Shown here: piece by piece, positions 9,316-16,951 of the stretch
Position numbering within the stretch: position 1 is the stretch's first letter
Layout: every line of letters starts with the position of its first letter
DNA from: Bacillus sp. RAR_GA_16
Lineage (GTDB): Bacteria; Bacillota; Bacilli; Bacillales; Guptibacillaceae
Direction: 5' to 3'
Assembly: GCF_020165985.1 (NCBI RefSeq)
Contig: NZ_JAIUKZ010000001.1
Span: 1 to 64,000, forward strand
DNA length: 64,000 bases
Translations under genes and position numbers: made by a program
The notes under the pieces: generated by a model
Seen by the model: the letters and a program-made list of their open reading frames with translations, nothing else
Told to the model about the DNA's origin: nothing
Database searches by the model: none

Positions 9316-9551
9316 TGCCATTCTCCTCTCTTTTTCCAATTCACTTCTTTTAGATTAGCATACTTTGATTTTCAAAGCCGAAACTTTTTGACAAGCTATG
9401 TCGTTAGGTTACTAGAGGTGTTTACTAGTATCCTGTCCACGTTATATTTTTTGGTAGGTATTTACTTTCCAAAAACGTTCGACTTATAATGATAGATAGA
9501 CTTTTAACCTTTGCGACAAGACAACTACTCTATGGAAAGATGGAATGTAAA

Positions 9552-10457
9552 ATGAAGAAGTTCCTAATCGTTGTTGGTGTGATTCTTGGTGTTCTTGTAC
9601 TAGCCGGCGGTGGATATGCCTATTATTTATACGATTCCGTGAAAGACACCGCAAGTGACATGCATGAGCCTATTAGCCGAGAAACGTCTACCTTACGAAC
9701 GGAAAAAGTAGAAACGAAAGAGAAAGACCCGATTTCCATTCTTTTAATGGGCGTCGATGAACGAGAGAACGATCAAGGTCGTTCCGATACGATGATCATG
9801 ATTACTGTTAACCCAAATGATAACTCGATGATTATGTTTAATATCCCACGTGATACAAGAACAGAAATTATCGGTCGTGGAACAGTTGAAAAAATGAACC
9901 ACGCTTATGCTTATGGCGGAGTGGAAATGGCCATGGATACCGTTGAGAACTTCCTTGATGTTCCGATTGACTATTATTTCAAAGTAAATATGGAAGCGTT
10001 CGAAGATGTTGTGTCCGCATTGAATGGCGTTACGGTCAATAACCCATTTGCTTTTGACTACGGTGGCTATACGTTTCCAAAAGGAGAAGTAGAGTTAAAT
10101 GCAGACGAAGCCCTTGCTTTTTCTCGCATGCGCTATGAAGATCCGAAAGGTGATCTCGGTCGTAATGATCGTCAACGTGAAATTATTAAAGCGATTATCG
10201 ATAAAGGTGCTAACGTTGGTAGCATTAACAAAATCGACGATCTGCTTGAAGCTGTTGGGAGCAACGTTAAAACAAACATGACGTTTAAAGAGATGAATGA
10301 TATCTTCAAGAACTACAAAGGTGCACGCAATAATCTTGAGACATTCGAGATCGACGGTACTGGAGATATGATTGACGGACTCTGGTATTACATCGTTTCT
10401 GATGAAGAGAAGCAGATGATTACACAGAAATTGAAAAATCATCTTGAACTGAACTAG
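9552..10457 (+). CDS. LytR-CpsA-Psr (LCP) family envelope glycopolymer transferase
   Basis: LCP proteins attach teichoic acids or capsular polymers from undecaprenyl diphosphate to peptidoglycan. This 301-residue protein starts MKKFLIVVGVILGVLVL, an uncleaved membrane anchor, followed by an extracellular domain. Conserved LCP elements include LLMGVDERENDQGRSDTM, NIPRDTRTEI, and a final RNDRQREIIKAI segment that carries the conserved arginines. The start at 9552 is preferred because the hydrophobic anchor begins there and GGAATG precedes it; an in-frame start 21 codons earlier would add a poor leader. It is divergent from the phosphatase gene and likely acts on the polymer made by the locus next to it. 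Confidence 0.9.
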   Translation: MKKFLIVVGVILGVLVLAGGGYAYYLYDSVKDTASDMHEPISRETSTLRTEKVETKEKDPISILLMGVDERENDQGRSDTMIMITVNPNDNSMIMFNIPRDTRTEIIGRGTVEKMNHAYAYGGVEMAMDTVENFLDVPIDYYFKVNMEAFEDVVSALNGVTVNNPFAFDYGGYTFPKGEVELNADEALAFSRMRYEDPKGDLGRNDRQREIIKAIIDKGANVGSINKIDDLLEAVGSNVKTNMTFKEMNDIFKNYKGARNNLETFEIDGTGDMIDGLWYYIVSDEEKQMITQKLKNHLELN

Positions 10458-10470
10458 CAGTCTAGAAAAA

Positions 10471-10510
10471 AGAAGGCCTCTTCCATTTTGTTTGGAAGAG
10501 GCCTTCTTTC
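10471..10510. terminator. Bidirectional terminator between convergent genes
   Basis: A perfect stem AGAAGGCCTCTTCCA / TGGAAGAGGCCTTCT with a short T-rich loop has A-runs before and T-runs after it. It lies between the LCP gene (+) and the small minus-strand gene, and can serve both. Confidence 0.85.
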
Positions 10511-10512
10511 TA

Positions 10513-10677
10513 CTATTCGGTTTCTAGTTTTGATAGCGACATGTTCTTCGATAGGATATCTCGAATCTGGTCTATGTAAGGCTTTGCTTCACCTGCCTGC
10601 TTCACTTCTCCCTCGACCTGCTGCACAAATTGCTGCAATTCATCCCACATGGGGTTTTGAGCCTCTTTCCCTTTCAT
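10513..10677 (-). CDS. Small soluble protein of unknown function (54 aa)
   Basis: The frame begins MKGKEAQNPMWDELQQF and ends SLSKLETE. A strong ribosome site, ACGGAGGATTTGAA, directly precedes the ATG at 10677, and the gene ends at the bidirectional terminator, which supports a real gene. The protein is acidic and probably helical, with no membrane span. Its AKPYIDQIRDIL segment recurs, as AKPYIDQIKSIL, in a remnant at 11493-11580 about 1 kb away. No family or function was recognised. Confidence 0.65.
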   Translation of the reverse strand: MKGKEAQNPMWDELQQFVQQVEGEVKQAGEAKPYIDQIRDILSKNMSLSKLETE

Positions 10678-11027
10678 TTCAAATCCTCCGTTTTCTCGTA
10701 AACTATTTTGCGATTATACCATTTATTACAAAATTATCCTACAGAAAAATTGTTAATTAATTGTAAAATTGTTTTTGTGATTTTAGATTCTTATAGTAGT
10801 CATTCAATGTGTTTGTTCAGGTATATTTGTACCCGTTCAGGGGAATAGTAAACTAGTAAAATTGAGTGAAATGAGACAAAATTATCGTTTTTCTTTTCCG
10901 TGGGTCGACAGATTTTGCTAGTCCTATCGCTTATAGTAGAGAGAAGGTATGTCGAGAAGTTTCTTTCATCATTTTTTATAGATTCAGCATGGTAATCGCT
11001 CATGATTTTATAAAAGGAGATGAGGAC
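10678..11027. other. 350-base AT-rich intergenic stretch
   Basis: The stretch contains upstream sequence for two divergent small genes. A direct repeat of GTTCAGG occurs at about 10815 and 10836. Near 10910-10945 the sequence GCTTATAGTAG could be a -10 region for the downstream gene, but no good -35 is seen. No further gene, RNA or repeat was recognised. Confidence 0.4.
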
Positions 11028-11147
11028 ATGTACTTCGAGGAAGAAGGCAACTTTGCTAAAGGTTTTGTGTGGGCCGTTTCGTTAAGTATCCCTCTCTGGA
11101 TTGCAGTATTTGGATGGGCGAAGATTGCGATGAATGTGATAAGCTAA
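11028..11147 (+). CDS. 39-residue single-span membrane peptide
   Basis: The frame starts MYFEEEGNFAKGF and has one hydrophobic stretch (VWAVSLSIPLWIAVFGW) covering about residues 14-31. The ribosome site AAAAGGAGATGAGGAC is excellent and a clean terminator follows within 25 bases, so a translated gene is likely. It is shorter than the usual gene-calling limit. The acidic N-terminus and single span resemble small Bacillus membrane peptides, but no named family was recognised. Confidence 0.65.
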   Translation: MYFEEEGNFAKGFVWAVSLSIPLWIAVFGWAKIAMNVIS

Positions 11148-11168
11148 CTTGTATTTAAATTAAATAGC

Positions 11169-11211
11169 AAATTAAAAGACGGATCTCTATGAGGAATCCG
11201 TCTTTTAATTT
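11169..11211. terminator. Bidirectional terminator
   Basis: A 16-base stem AAATTAAAAGACGGAT / ATCCGTCTTTTAATTT with an 11-base loop lies between two convergent small genes. Its right arm overlaps the stop of the minus-strand gene at 11205. Confidence 0.85.
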
Positions 11212-11333
11212 GCGACTAAAGTGATTAGTGCACCAATCATTATGGCGAAAACAGGTATTAATGCATATCCAATATTTTTATTTCTATTTTTTCTCCAAGC
11301 AATCTCTTCTGGTGTTAGCCAGGTCCCCTTCAT
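11205..11333 (-). CDS. 42-residue single-span membrane peptide
   Basis: The frame starts MKGTWLTPEEIAWRKNRN and ends with a hydrophobic segment (IGYALIPVFAIMIGALITLV). CAGGGGGAATTGG lies directly upstream of the ATG at 11333 as a ribosome site. The stop lies inside the shared terminator with the convergent peptide gene at 11028-11147. Orientation of the span suggests a cytoplasmic basic N-terminus. No family was recognised. Confidence 0.6.
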   Translation of the reverse strand: MKGTWLTPEEIAWRKNRNKNIGYALIPVFAIMIGALITLVAN

Positions 11334-11492
11334 CCAATTCCCCCTGAAAAAAATGGTAAAATTATCACATTTTTCATTATACACATATAATGAGTAATTT
11401 TGAAAGCGTTATTTAAGAAAAAATATCATTTTGAAGAATTATTTTCCATTAAACTTGATAATCTTTGCATGTTTCTATATAAAGAGAACGAA

Positions 11493-11580
11493 TCACTTAT
11501 CTACTGAACATAATTCTCGTATAAGAATGGACTTGATTTGATCAATATATGGCTTTGCTCGTTTCTGACCCCACTTCTCT
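11493..11580 (-). pseudogene. Remnant of a small gene related to the one at 10513-10677
   Basis: Directly after the amidase stop codon, another minus-strand frame reads EKWGQKRAKPYIDQIKSIL and ends at a stop at 11493-11495. The AKPYIDQI-x2-IL core matches the intact small protein 1 kb away. The frame has no start codon after the preceding stop, so only the 3' part of a paralog appears to survive. It could also be a coincidental short frame, though the 8-residue identity argues against this. Confidence 0.45.
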
Positions 11581-12414
11581 TTATTTGCTATAAGCTACGA
11601 CTCCTTCCGCTACATCCGTCATAAGTTTGCGAAGGTAATTTGGATCCGAGAGATTTTGATCATCTTCTTGATTTGTCATAAAGCCCATTTCAATCAGTAA
11701 TGTCGGGACTTGAGACCAATTAAATCCAGTGATATCACTTCGAAATGAAATACCGTTCGTGTCAATTGACTGGTCACGTTGAACAGCGCTGAAAATGACT
11801 TTGGAAGCTTCAAAGCTTTGATTAAACATCGGGTGACCTTCCCCTGGAGTGAGAATGTGAAATCCTTTTACGCTGCTATCATTTGATCCATCCGCGTGTA
11901 ATCGGATAAACAAGTCTGCTTGATGTTCGTTCGCCAATTCTGCTCTTTCTTTGTTACTAATATCTACTTCATTCTCTTTTCTTGTTAATACGACCTCAAA
12001 ACCACGCTCTGCAAGTAATTCTTCTAAAATTAGAGCTGCTTCGAGCGTTAGTTCGTACTCGGGTTTTCTCGTGCTGATCCCACTTGTTCCTGAGGACACC
12101 TTCCCCTTCGTTTCTTTGCTGCCAGGAGCTACTGGCTCTTGATCATTATTGGCACGTTGCTGATGGCCAGGGTCTATGACGATGGTGAAGTTTTTCTTAG
12201 GACTTGGAGAAGGGAGTGCTCTTTTTGGTTTAGCTTCTTTTTCAGTTGCTTCTGTCTTTTTTGTTTGATCTCCTTCAATGACCGGCTGCGCTGACACTTG
12301 ACCCTCTTCAACTTGATTTGTCTCCAGCGCGTTATGGAAGATTAAAAAGGATAGAAATAGGCAAACATTAATAAACGAAGCAAGGAGTATCGACTTTTTT
12401 CTTCTCCCTCTCAC
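11581..12414 (-). CDS. N-acetylmuramoyl-L-alanine amidase (Amidase_3), membrane-anchored
   Basis: This 277-residue zinc enzyme cleaves the bond between N-acetylmuramic acid and L-alanine in peptidoglycan. A basic N-terminus and one hydrophobic segment (about residues 9-27) act as signal or anchor. A charged, proline-rich linker runs to about residue 75. The catalytic domain then shows the zinc ligands in order: His in VIDPGHQ, Glu in KPEYELTLE, and His in IRLHADGS, plus the catalytic Glu in LLIEMGFMTN. It follows the YARHG frame with a 1-base overlap, so the two are probably co-expressed. No cell-wall-binding repeats are fused to it. Confidence 0.9.
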   Translation of the reverse strand: MRGRRKKSILLASFINVCLFLSFLIFHNALETNQVEEGQVSAQPVIEGDQTKKTEATEKEAKPKRALPSPSPKKNFTIVIDPGHQQRANNDQEPVAPGSKETKGKVSSGTSGISTRKPEYELTLEAALILEELLAERGFEVVLTRKENEVDISNKERAELANEHQADLFIRLHADGSNDSSVKGFHILTPGEGHPMFNQSFEASKVIFSAVQRDQSIDTNGISFRSDITGFNWSQVPTLLIEMGFMTNQEDDQNLSDPNYLRKLMTDVAEGVVAYSK

Positions 12415-12692
12415 TAATAAAGTTCCTCCAAATTCTCAATTAATTTCACGTTGTATTCCTCAACGTTATTTAAGGAGCCATCGTAGTAAGGATCAGGGTA
12501 ATACCAGGTTTTTTCTGCGAAGTAACTTTCTAGATCATCTGATTTGAACACATATCCGTTTCGAGCAAAGATTTCATTTCTGGCTAATCGAAGTTCGTCT
12601 ATATTGAAAGAAGTGAGTTCACTTTCAGATAGTTTGATCACATCACTGTGAGGTAGAAGATAGGAATTAGTGCTCTCGATATAATCAAACAC
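12414..12692 (-). CDS. YARHG-domain fragment, probably the detached C-terminus of the zinc-ribbon protein
   Basis: The frame holds a YARHG domain, seen as DELRLARNEIFARNGYVFKS and a YPDPYYD tail; this domain occurs at the end of many Gram-positive envelope proteins. The only start in frame is a GTG at 12692 with no good ribosome site, and the frame overlaps the end of the upstream gene by 8 bases. Reading this frame back past the GTG gives QPIPVFDYIE, which joins the upstream protein well if 7 bases are removed. I therefore think it is the C-terminal part of one disrupted gene, though a short overlapping gene cannot be excluded. Confidence 0.7.
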   Translation of the reverse strand: MFDYIESTNSYLLPHSDVIKLSESELTSFNIDELRLARNEIFARNGYVFKSDDLESYFAEKTWYYPDPYYDGSLNNVEEYNVKLIENLEELY

Positions 12693-13512
12693 AGGAATCG
12701 GCTGTGTATTGTGTCATCATTTTTTCATCAACAAATAATGTCATCTCTCCCCAGTTTGAAGCCTCTAGAACAGGGATGGAATAACCACAGGAGCCAGAGT
12801 ACCCGCTAATAACTGCTGGTGGAAGTGTTTTTGGATACTGAGCGACGCATTCAGTTCCGACGCTGATGTTCCAATCTACCTGCATTCGTTTTTCTAATTC
12901 ATAGACAACCTGCAACACTTCGACTGACCACTTTTTGATTGGGGATAAATTTTGTTGATCATAGAGCGTGAATATGTGTTCCAGGTTAGCTGGTGGAATT
13001 TTATCCGCTTGGATTAAGAGTTTTCCATCGTTCTTTGTGATCTCCCATTCGCCTAAGGAAATGTCTCGCCCGTTGGCATGAATGGAAAGATTGTTAAGTT
13101 CTTTGATGGCAGTGTCGATGTCTAGGATTTTCATATCTGCTTCGGAGGTGTTTTTCTCTGATTTGGCTTCTTGATTGGGTTCTGTTTTTTCTTTGGTCCC
13201 TTCCTTGGCTTGTTTTTGGTCTGTGTTACCTTTCTTGTCATTAAGTACCTTTTCTTCTTTTTGGAGAGTGGAATCATTGCTCACGGCTGATGGTTTTTGA
13301 TCGCTATATTTCCCTCCAATATAGAAGGCGCCACCTACAAGCAAACCGATAAGGACGAATAAAGTAATTCCTAAAATAGGTTTTCTGAATGGTCCACTTC
13401 TTTTTACTCTGGAGGTCGTTACCTTCATCACTTGTTGGACCGGCTGACCGCAACCTGTACAAAATCCTCGCTTTCCTTCTAACTTCTTCCCACAGTTGGT
13501 GCAATGATCCAC
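12685..13512 (-). CDS. Zinc-ribbon membrane protein, probably truncated by a 7-base duplication
   Basis: The N-terminus has a four-cysteine zinc ribbon (HCTNCGKKLEGKRGFCTGC), then a membrane span at about residues 45-63 (ILGITLFVLIGLLVGGAFYIGG), a charged Lys/Glu/Gln-rich linker, and an extracytoplasmic region ending VDEKMMTQYTADSCV. The GTG at 13512 is chosen since AAGGGGG lies 9 bases upstream. A longer frame upstream is only read-through of a palindromic repeat. At 12703-12714 the sequence TGTGT-AT-TGTGT appears to be a 7-base duplication; removing one unit fuses this frame to the YARHG frame. Function is unknown; related proteins are envelope-associated. Confidence 0.75.
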   Translation of the reverse strand: MDHCTNCGKKLEGKRGFCTGCGQPVQQVMKVTTSRVKRSGPFRKPILGITLFVLIGLLVGGAFYIGGKYSDQKPSAVSNDSTLQKEEKVLNDKKGNTDQKQAKEGTKEKTEPNQEAKSEKNTSEADMKILDIDTAIKELNNLSIHANGRDISLGEWEITKNDGKLLIQADKIPPANLEHIFTLYDQQNLSPIKKWSVEVLQVVYELEKRMQVDWNISVGTECVAQYPKTLPPAVISGYSGSCGYSIPVLEASNWGEMTLFVDEKMMTQYTADSCV

Positions 13513-13640
13513 GCTTTCTGCCCCCTTAACAAATCGCATGTCAATTTCCCTCAACCAGTATATGGGACATTTGGTAGGGATAGCACTTTTGTATGAGGGT
13601 ATGTTTTCACATGTCCGTGTGGGGTGGATTTTGTGAGAGG

Positions 13641-13690
13641 TTTGTCTTTGAAGGGGGTCAGGCTCGAGCCTGCCCCCCTTCAAAGACAAA
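13641..13690. repeat. Dispersed palindrome (type B), copy with longest outer arms
   Basis: The centre GGCTCGAGCC is flanked by GGGGGTCA and TGCCCCCC, and the pairing continues outward through TTTGTCTTTGAA / TTCAAAGACAAA. The two 25-base arms differ at one position. It lies between the zinc-ribbon gene and a terminator, on the divergent/upstream side of the former. Confidence 0.9.
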
Positions 13691-13737
13691 CGATGAAAAT
13701 ACAAAAGAACAAAAGAAAAAACAAAAAATACAAAAGA

Positions 13738-13766
13738 AAAACGGTCAGCACATGCTGACCGTTCAC
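13738..13766 (-). terminator. Terminator of the first CWB2 gene
   Basis: On the minus strand, GAACGGTCAGCATGTGCTGACCGTTTTTC is a perfect stem with a T-run a few bases after the stop codon at 13770. Confidence 0.85.
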
Positions 13767-13769
13767 TCC

Positions 13770-15170
13770 CTATTCAAACATCTCCCAAATCTCATCTTCT
13801 ACATCTTCACTAATCGCATTCGGTCCACCGAAAATAGTGAAGAAGAAAGATTCTTTTTTAACGAAGTAGTCTTTTACTTCCTCTGGCAGCTCATTTTTCT
13901 TTGTTAAGAGCACTGGCTCATAGAAGTTTGCGGCTAGGACGGAGCCGGATAAGGCATCCGCATAGTTTTCACCTGTGGCAAGGTTAACGGCGTATCCTGG
14001 CAGATCCAGCTGCTTCGCTACTTGAACGGACGTTTCGTAGCGGTTGTCTCCAGCGATTCGTTTTGGATGTGGCAGCTTATTGAAGACGGTGTTGCTTACG
14101 ACGGCAGTTCCACCGATCACATACGTGTCATTGTAGTTTTTGATTACTTTTGCCGTAGCGGCTGGAAGTTCTTTTGTTTTCGTTAGAAGGATTGGGCTTC
14201 CCTGGCTTGCTGCAACGGATGCGACGGAAAGGGCATCCGGGAAGTTGCCGCCGTACGTGACAAATGCGGTATCGCTATAAAAAGGATCAATTTGTTTTGC
14301 GATCTTAGCAGCTGTGTCATAGCGGTCTTTTCCTTCAATGCGATCAAAATCGATTCCCATTTTTGTGAGTGATTTTTCTACGTTTGTTGAGATGGCTGTT
14401 TTTCCACCAAGGATCGTCACGTGCTCAGTTCCGAAGTACGTCATGGCTTCTTTCACAGAAGCAGGTAACTCTTTTGTTGGGGTAAGAAGGATTGGCGCTC
14501 CTAATTGAAGGGCAAGCGGTGCCCCAGCTAGCGCATCAGGGAAATTTTGTCCTGTTGCTAGGACGACTTCTGGCGTATAACCTTCTTCAAATCCAGTTTG
14601 CGCGATTTCTACCGCTGTTTCATAGCGGTCCTCCCCTGCAATTCTCATGACGACCGGGTCATTTGAATACGTGAAGGCCGAAAAATAGTAGTCGACGTTA
14701 TTATTTTTATTCGCTGTATCCGTTACTCGGAAATAGTAGGTACCTGGCTCAAGCTCTTCGATTGCGCCGTAGTAACCGTATTCGGCATCTTCAAAGTCAG
14801 GCGTTAACTTGTTTTGATTTTCATCATAAAGATCAACCCAAAGCTCCATTGTTGGTTCTTCTTCATCTGTACCCGCTCCAAAAGACAAAGACAATGGTTC
14901 ATCACCTTCGAATTCCACTTTATAAAAATCCTGATCTTGATCCGTTAGTTTACCAGTTGCTACTTCATCATTTAGTAGTGTGTTAGCTTCAGTGAAATCA
15001 TTGTTTGGCTCTACTTCAGATGAGTATTCCCAGTCATCGTACTCGTCGTTCATGGAAATCTTTTGCGCTTTTTTCATAAGCGCATCGTGGGTGGAAGCAG
15101 AGACAACAGGTCCTCCAAGCAAGCTTCCTGCAAGGATCGCTGTCGATAATAGTCCAAGTGCTTTTTTCAT
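13770..15170 (-). CDS. Secreted CWB2 cell-wall-binding protein with N-terminal PPC-like domain (paralog 1)
   Basis: The start at 15170 (MKKALGLLSTAILAGSLLGG) gives a signal peptide cleaved near VVSAS; an AGGGGA site lies upstream. Residues ~45-150 resemble a PPC-like beta domain with EVEPNNDFTEANTL at its start and PGTYYFRVTDTANKNN near its end. Three CWB2 repeats fill the rest, each with RIAGEDRYETAV- or R(I)xGxxRYDTA-type openings, ATGQNFPDALAGAPLA and TILGG-type ends. CWB2 repeats bind anionic wall polymers non-covalently. It is the last of three tandem paralogs; each has its own terminator, so transcription is probably separate. No catalytic domain is seen. Confidence 0.88.
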   Translation of the reverse strand: MKKALGLLSTAILAGSLLGGPVVSASTHDALMKKAQKISMNDEYDDWEYSSEVEPNNDFTEANTLLNDEVATGKLTDQDQDFYKVEFEGDEPLSLSFGAGTDEEEPTMELWVDLYDENQNKLTPDFEDAEYGYYGAIEELEPGTYYFRVTDTANKNNNVDYYFSAFTYSNDPVVMRIAGEDRYETAVEIAQTGFEEGYTPEVVLATGQNFPDALAGAPLALQLGAPILLTPTKELPASVKEAMTYFGTEHVTILGGKTAISTNVEKSLTKMGIDFDRIEGKDRYDTAAKIAKQIDPFYSDTAFVTYGGNFPDALSVASVAASQGSPILLTKTKELPAATAKVIKNYNDTYVIGGTAVVSNTVFNKLPHPKRIAGDNRYETSVQVAKQLDLPGYAVNLATGENYADALSGSVLAANFYEPVLLTKKNELPEEVKDYFVKKESFFFTIFGGPNAISEDVEDEIWEMFE

Positions 15171-15262
15171 TCGTATCGTTTCCCCTATCAATCTCATTTT
15201 TTAAGCAAAACGAGCATGTCCCCTGCTCCTTCATCACCCTTCCATTTCTTAACACTAAGAGG

Positions 15263-15309
15263 ATTATATAGGAGAAAAGGCGGGTGCGCTATAGGCTAAT
15301 TTTGTCGAA
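15263..15309 (-). promoter_or_regulatory. Promoter with Spo0A-box-like site upstream of CWB2 paralog 1
   Basis: On the minus strand TATAAT (15268-15263) is preceded 17 bases upstream by a poor -35 (TAGCGC). An exact TTTGTCGAA box occupies 15301-15309. The same arrangement, with the flanking CCTCTTAG sequence, occurs before paralog 2. A weak -35 with an upstream 0A-like box fits an activator-dependent sigma-A promoter, which is inference. Confidence 0.55.
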
Positions 15310-15324
15310 TGGAAATAAAATTAA

Positions 15325-15352
15325 AAAAAAGGTCAGACACGTGTCTGAACCC
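15325..15352 (-). terminator. Terminator of CWB2 paralog 2
   Basis: On the minus strand GGTTCAGACACGTGTCTGACC is followed by eight Ts, 10 bases after the paralog 2 stop codon. The palindrome resembles the dispersed GGGTC..GACCC elements but has a different centre. Confidence 0.85.
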
Positions 15353-15362
15353 TCTGTAGGCC

Positions 15363-16760
15363 TTAATCAAATAAATGGTTGATGTCGTTTTCCACACCAA
15401 TTCCAAGAGCGTTTTTCCCACCTAGGATGGTGTAATCCATCGTTTCATAATCAAGGAAAAGATTAGCGGCCGGAGTGGACAAGCCATCTTTTTTCGTTAA
15501 AACGACTGGTTCATAGTTATTTGCCGCATAGACCGAACCGGTTAAGGCATCAGCAAATCCTTGACCCGTTGCAAGGGTTGCACCGAAGACCGGCATGTCC
15601 AATTCATTAATGACCGCAACGGAAGTTTCATAGCGGTTTTCACCTGAAATACGTTTGCCATTCGGAAGCTTTTTCACAACATCAGAGCTAATAACAGCCT
15701 TACCACCAATCGCATACGCGTTTTTGTAATCCTTTAACGCTTTCGCTGTTTCAGGTGGTAGGGATTTTGTATTCGTTAGCAGAATTGGACTCCCTTCAAG
15801 TGCGGCAATGGATGCGACGGACAGCGCATCAGGGAAATTCCCTCCATAGGTGACGAACGCGGTATCAGAAACTCCAGGTATGAGTTCAGCCGCAATTTTG
15901 GCAGCCGTGTCGTAGCGATTCGCTCCAGAAATGCGATCGAACGATATGCCCATTTTCTTCAGTTCATTTTCAACGTCTTTCGAGATCGCCTTTGTGCCTC
16001 CAAGAATCGTCACGTGCTCAACGCCAAAATACGTGAACGCGTCTTTAACCGATTTCGGAAGCGATTTTGCATTTGTTAATAAGATTGGCGCATCCATCTG
16101 GTAAGCGAGAGGCGCTCCGGCAAGGGCATCTGGGAAGTCGAGGCCAGTCGCAAGGACCACTTCAGATACAGCTCCTTTTTGGTAGTCAGCCTTCGCAATT
16201 TTAACCGCCGTCTCATAGCGATCAAGACCCGCAATACGCGTGATTTCAGGTACGCCAGTATAAGCAGAGGCAGAAAATAAATACTCCACGCCATTATTTT
16301 TGTTTAACGTATCGGAAACGACAAACGTATATGTTCCAGGAGCAAGCGCTTCAAAACCAGCGAAAAACCCACCGTCTTTATCGGTGAAGTCAGGTGTGAT
16401 TTTCTTCTGCGAGCTGTTATAGATGTCGACTTGAAGCGCAAGTGATGGCTTGTCTTCATCTGCTACAGCAAAAAAGTTGAAGAACACATCTTGATTCGCA
16501 TCAATCACAAGTTTGTAATAATCCTTATCATTGTTTGTCAGTTTGCCAATAACCAGGTCATCATTTTGAATTTTGTTCGCCTGATCAAAACGATTATTTG
16601 GTTCATCTTCATAGAAAAAGCCGTATTCGTCATACCCGTTCATGGAGATACTTTGCGCTTTTTGCACAAGCGCTTCATGGGTCGAAGCTGAAGCTGCAGG
16701 AGCACTTAGGATACTTCCTGCCAGGATTGCGGTTGATAATAGTCCAATTGCCTTTTTCAT
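15363..16760 (-). CDS. Secreted CWB2 cell-wall-binding protein (paralog 2)
   Basis: It begins MKKAIGLLSTAILAGSILSA, a signal peptide ending near AASAS. The layout matches paralog 1: a PPC-like region opening EDEPNNRFDQANKI and closing GTYTFVVSDTLNKNNG, then three CWB2 repeats (RIAGLDRYETAVKIAK, RISGANRYDTAAKIA, RISGENRYETSVAVI). Length is ~465 residues. The first 35 codons and about 90 bases of 5' leader are nearly the same as in paralog 1, pointing to a fairly recent duplication. An upstream 0A-like box and TATAAT are also shared. Function beyond wall binding cannot be assigned. Confidence 0.88.
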   Translation of the reverse strand: MKKAIGLLSTAILAGSILSAPAASASTHEALVQKAQSISMNGYDEYGFFYEDEPNNRFDQANKIQNDDLVIGKLTNNDKDYYKLVIDANQDVFFNFFAVADEDKPSLALQVDIYNSSQKKITPDFTDKDGGFFAGFEALAPGTYTFVVSDTLNKNNGVEYLFSASAYTGVPEITRIAGLDRYETAVKIAKADYQKGAVSEVVLATGLDFPDALAGAPLAYQMDAPILLTNAKSLPKSVKDAFTYFGVEHVTILGGTKAISKDVENELKKMGISFDRISGANRYDTAAKIAAELIPGVSDTAFVTYGGNFPDALSVASIAALEGSPILLTNTKSLPPETAKALKDYKNAYAIGGKAVISSDVVKKLPNGKRISGENRYETSVAVINELDMPVFGATLATGQGFADALTGSVYAANNYEPVVLTKKDGLSTPAANLFLDYETMDYTILGGKNALGIGVENDINHLFD

Positions 16761-16852
16761 TCGTTCTTTTTCCCCTATCATTCTCATTTTCTCATGCAAA
16801 ACGAGCATGTCCCCTGCTCCTTCATCACCTCTCCGATACTTACGCTAAGAGG

Positions 16853-16898
16853 ATTATATACAGAAACGAAGGGTTTCGCTATAACATTTTTTGTCGAA
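16853..16898 (-). promoter_or_regulatory. Promoter with Spo0A-box-like site upstream of CWB2 paralog 2
   Basis: TATAAT lies at 16858-16853 on the minus strand, TAGCGA at the -35 position, and an exact TTTGTCGAA at 16890-16898. Spacing between the box and -10 is within one base of that before paralog 1. Confidence 0.55.
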
Positions 16899-16913
16899 TG
16901 AGAGACGAAATGA

Positions 16914-16942
16914 AAAAAAGACTCGGACGTTTGTCCAAGTCT
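16914..16942 (-). terminator. Terminator of CWB2 paralog 3
   Basis: On the minus strand AAGACTTGGAC-AAAC-GTCCGAGTCTT is followed by TTTTT, about 10 bases after the paralog 3 stop. Confidence 0.85.
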
Positions 16943-16951
16943 TCTAATCTT

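Noticed and set aside
10800-11003. 67-residue minus-strand frame
   Set aside because: No ribosome site, no domain, and it lies in an AT-rich promoter-like stretch.
13513-13704. N-terminal extension of the zinc-ribbon protein through the palindrome
   Set aside because: The extension is read-through of palindrome B (GGRLEPDPL); the ribosome site supports the GTG at 13512.
15034-15255. Cysteine-containing 73-residue frame over the start of CWB2 paralog 1
   Set aside because: Most of it overlaps the signal peptide of the main gene out of frame; only its first ten codons recur before paralog 2, noted as a low-interest leader peptide.
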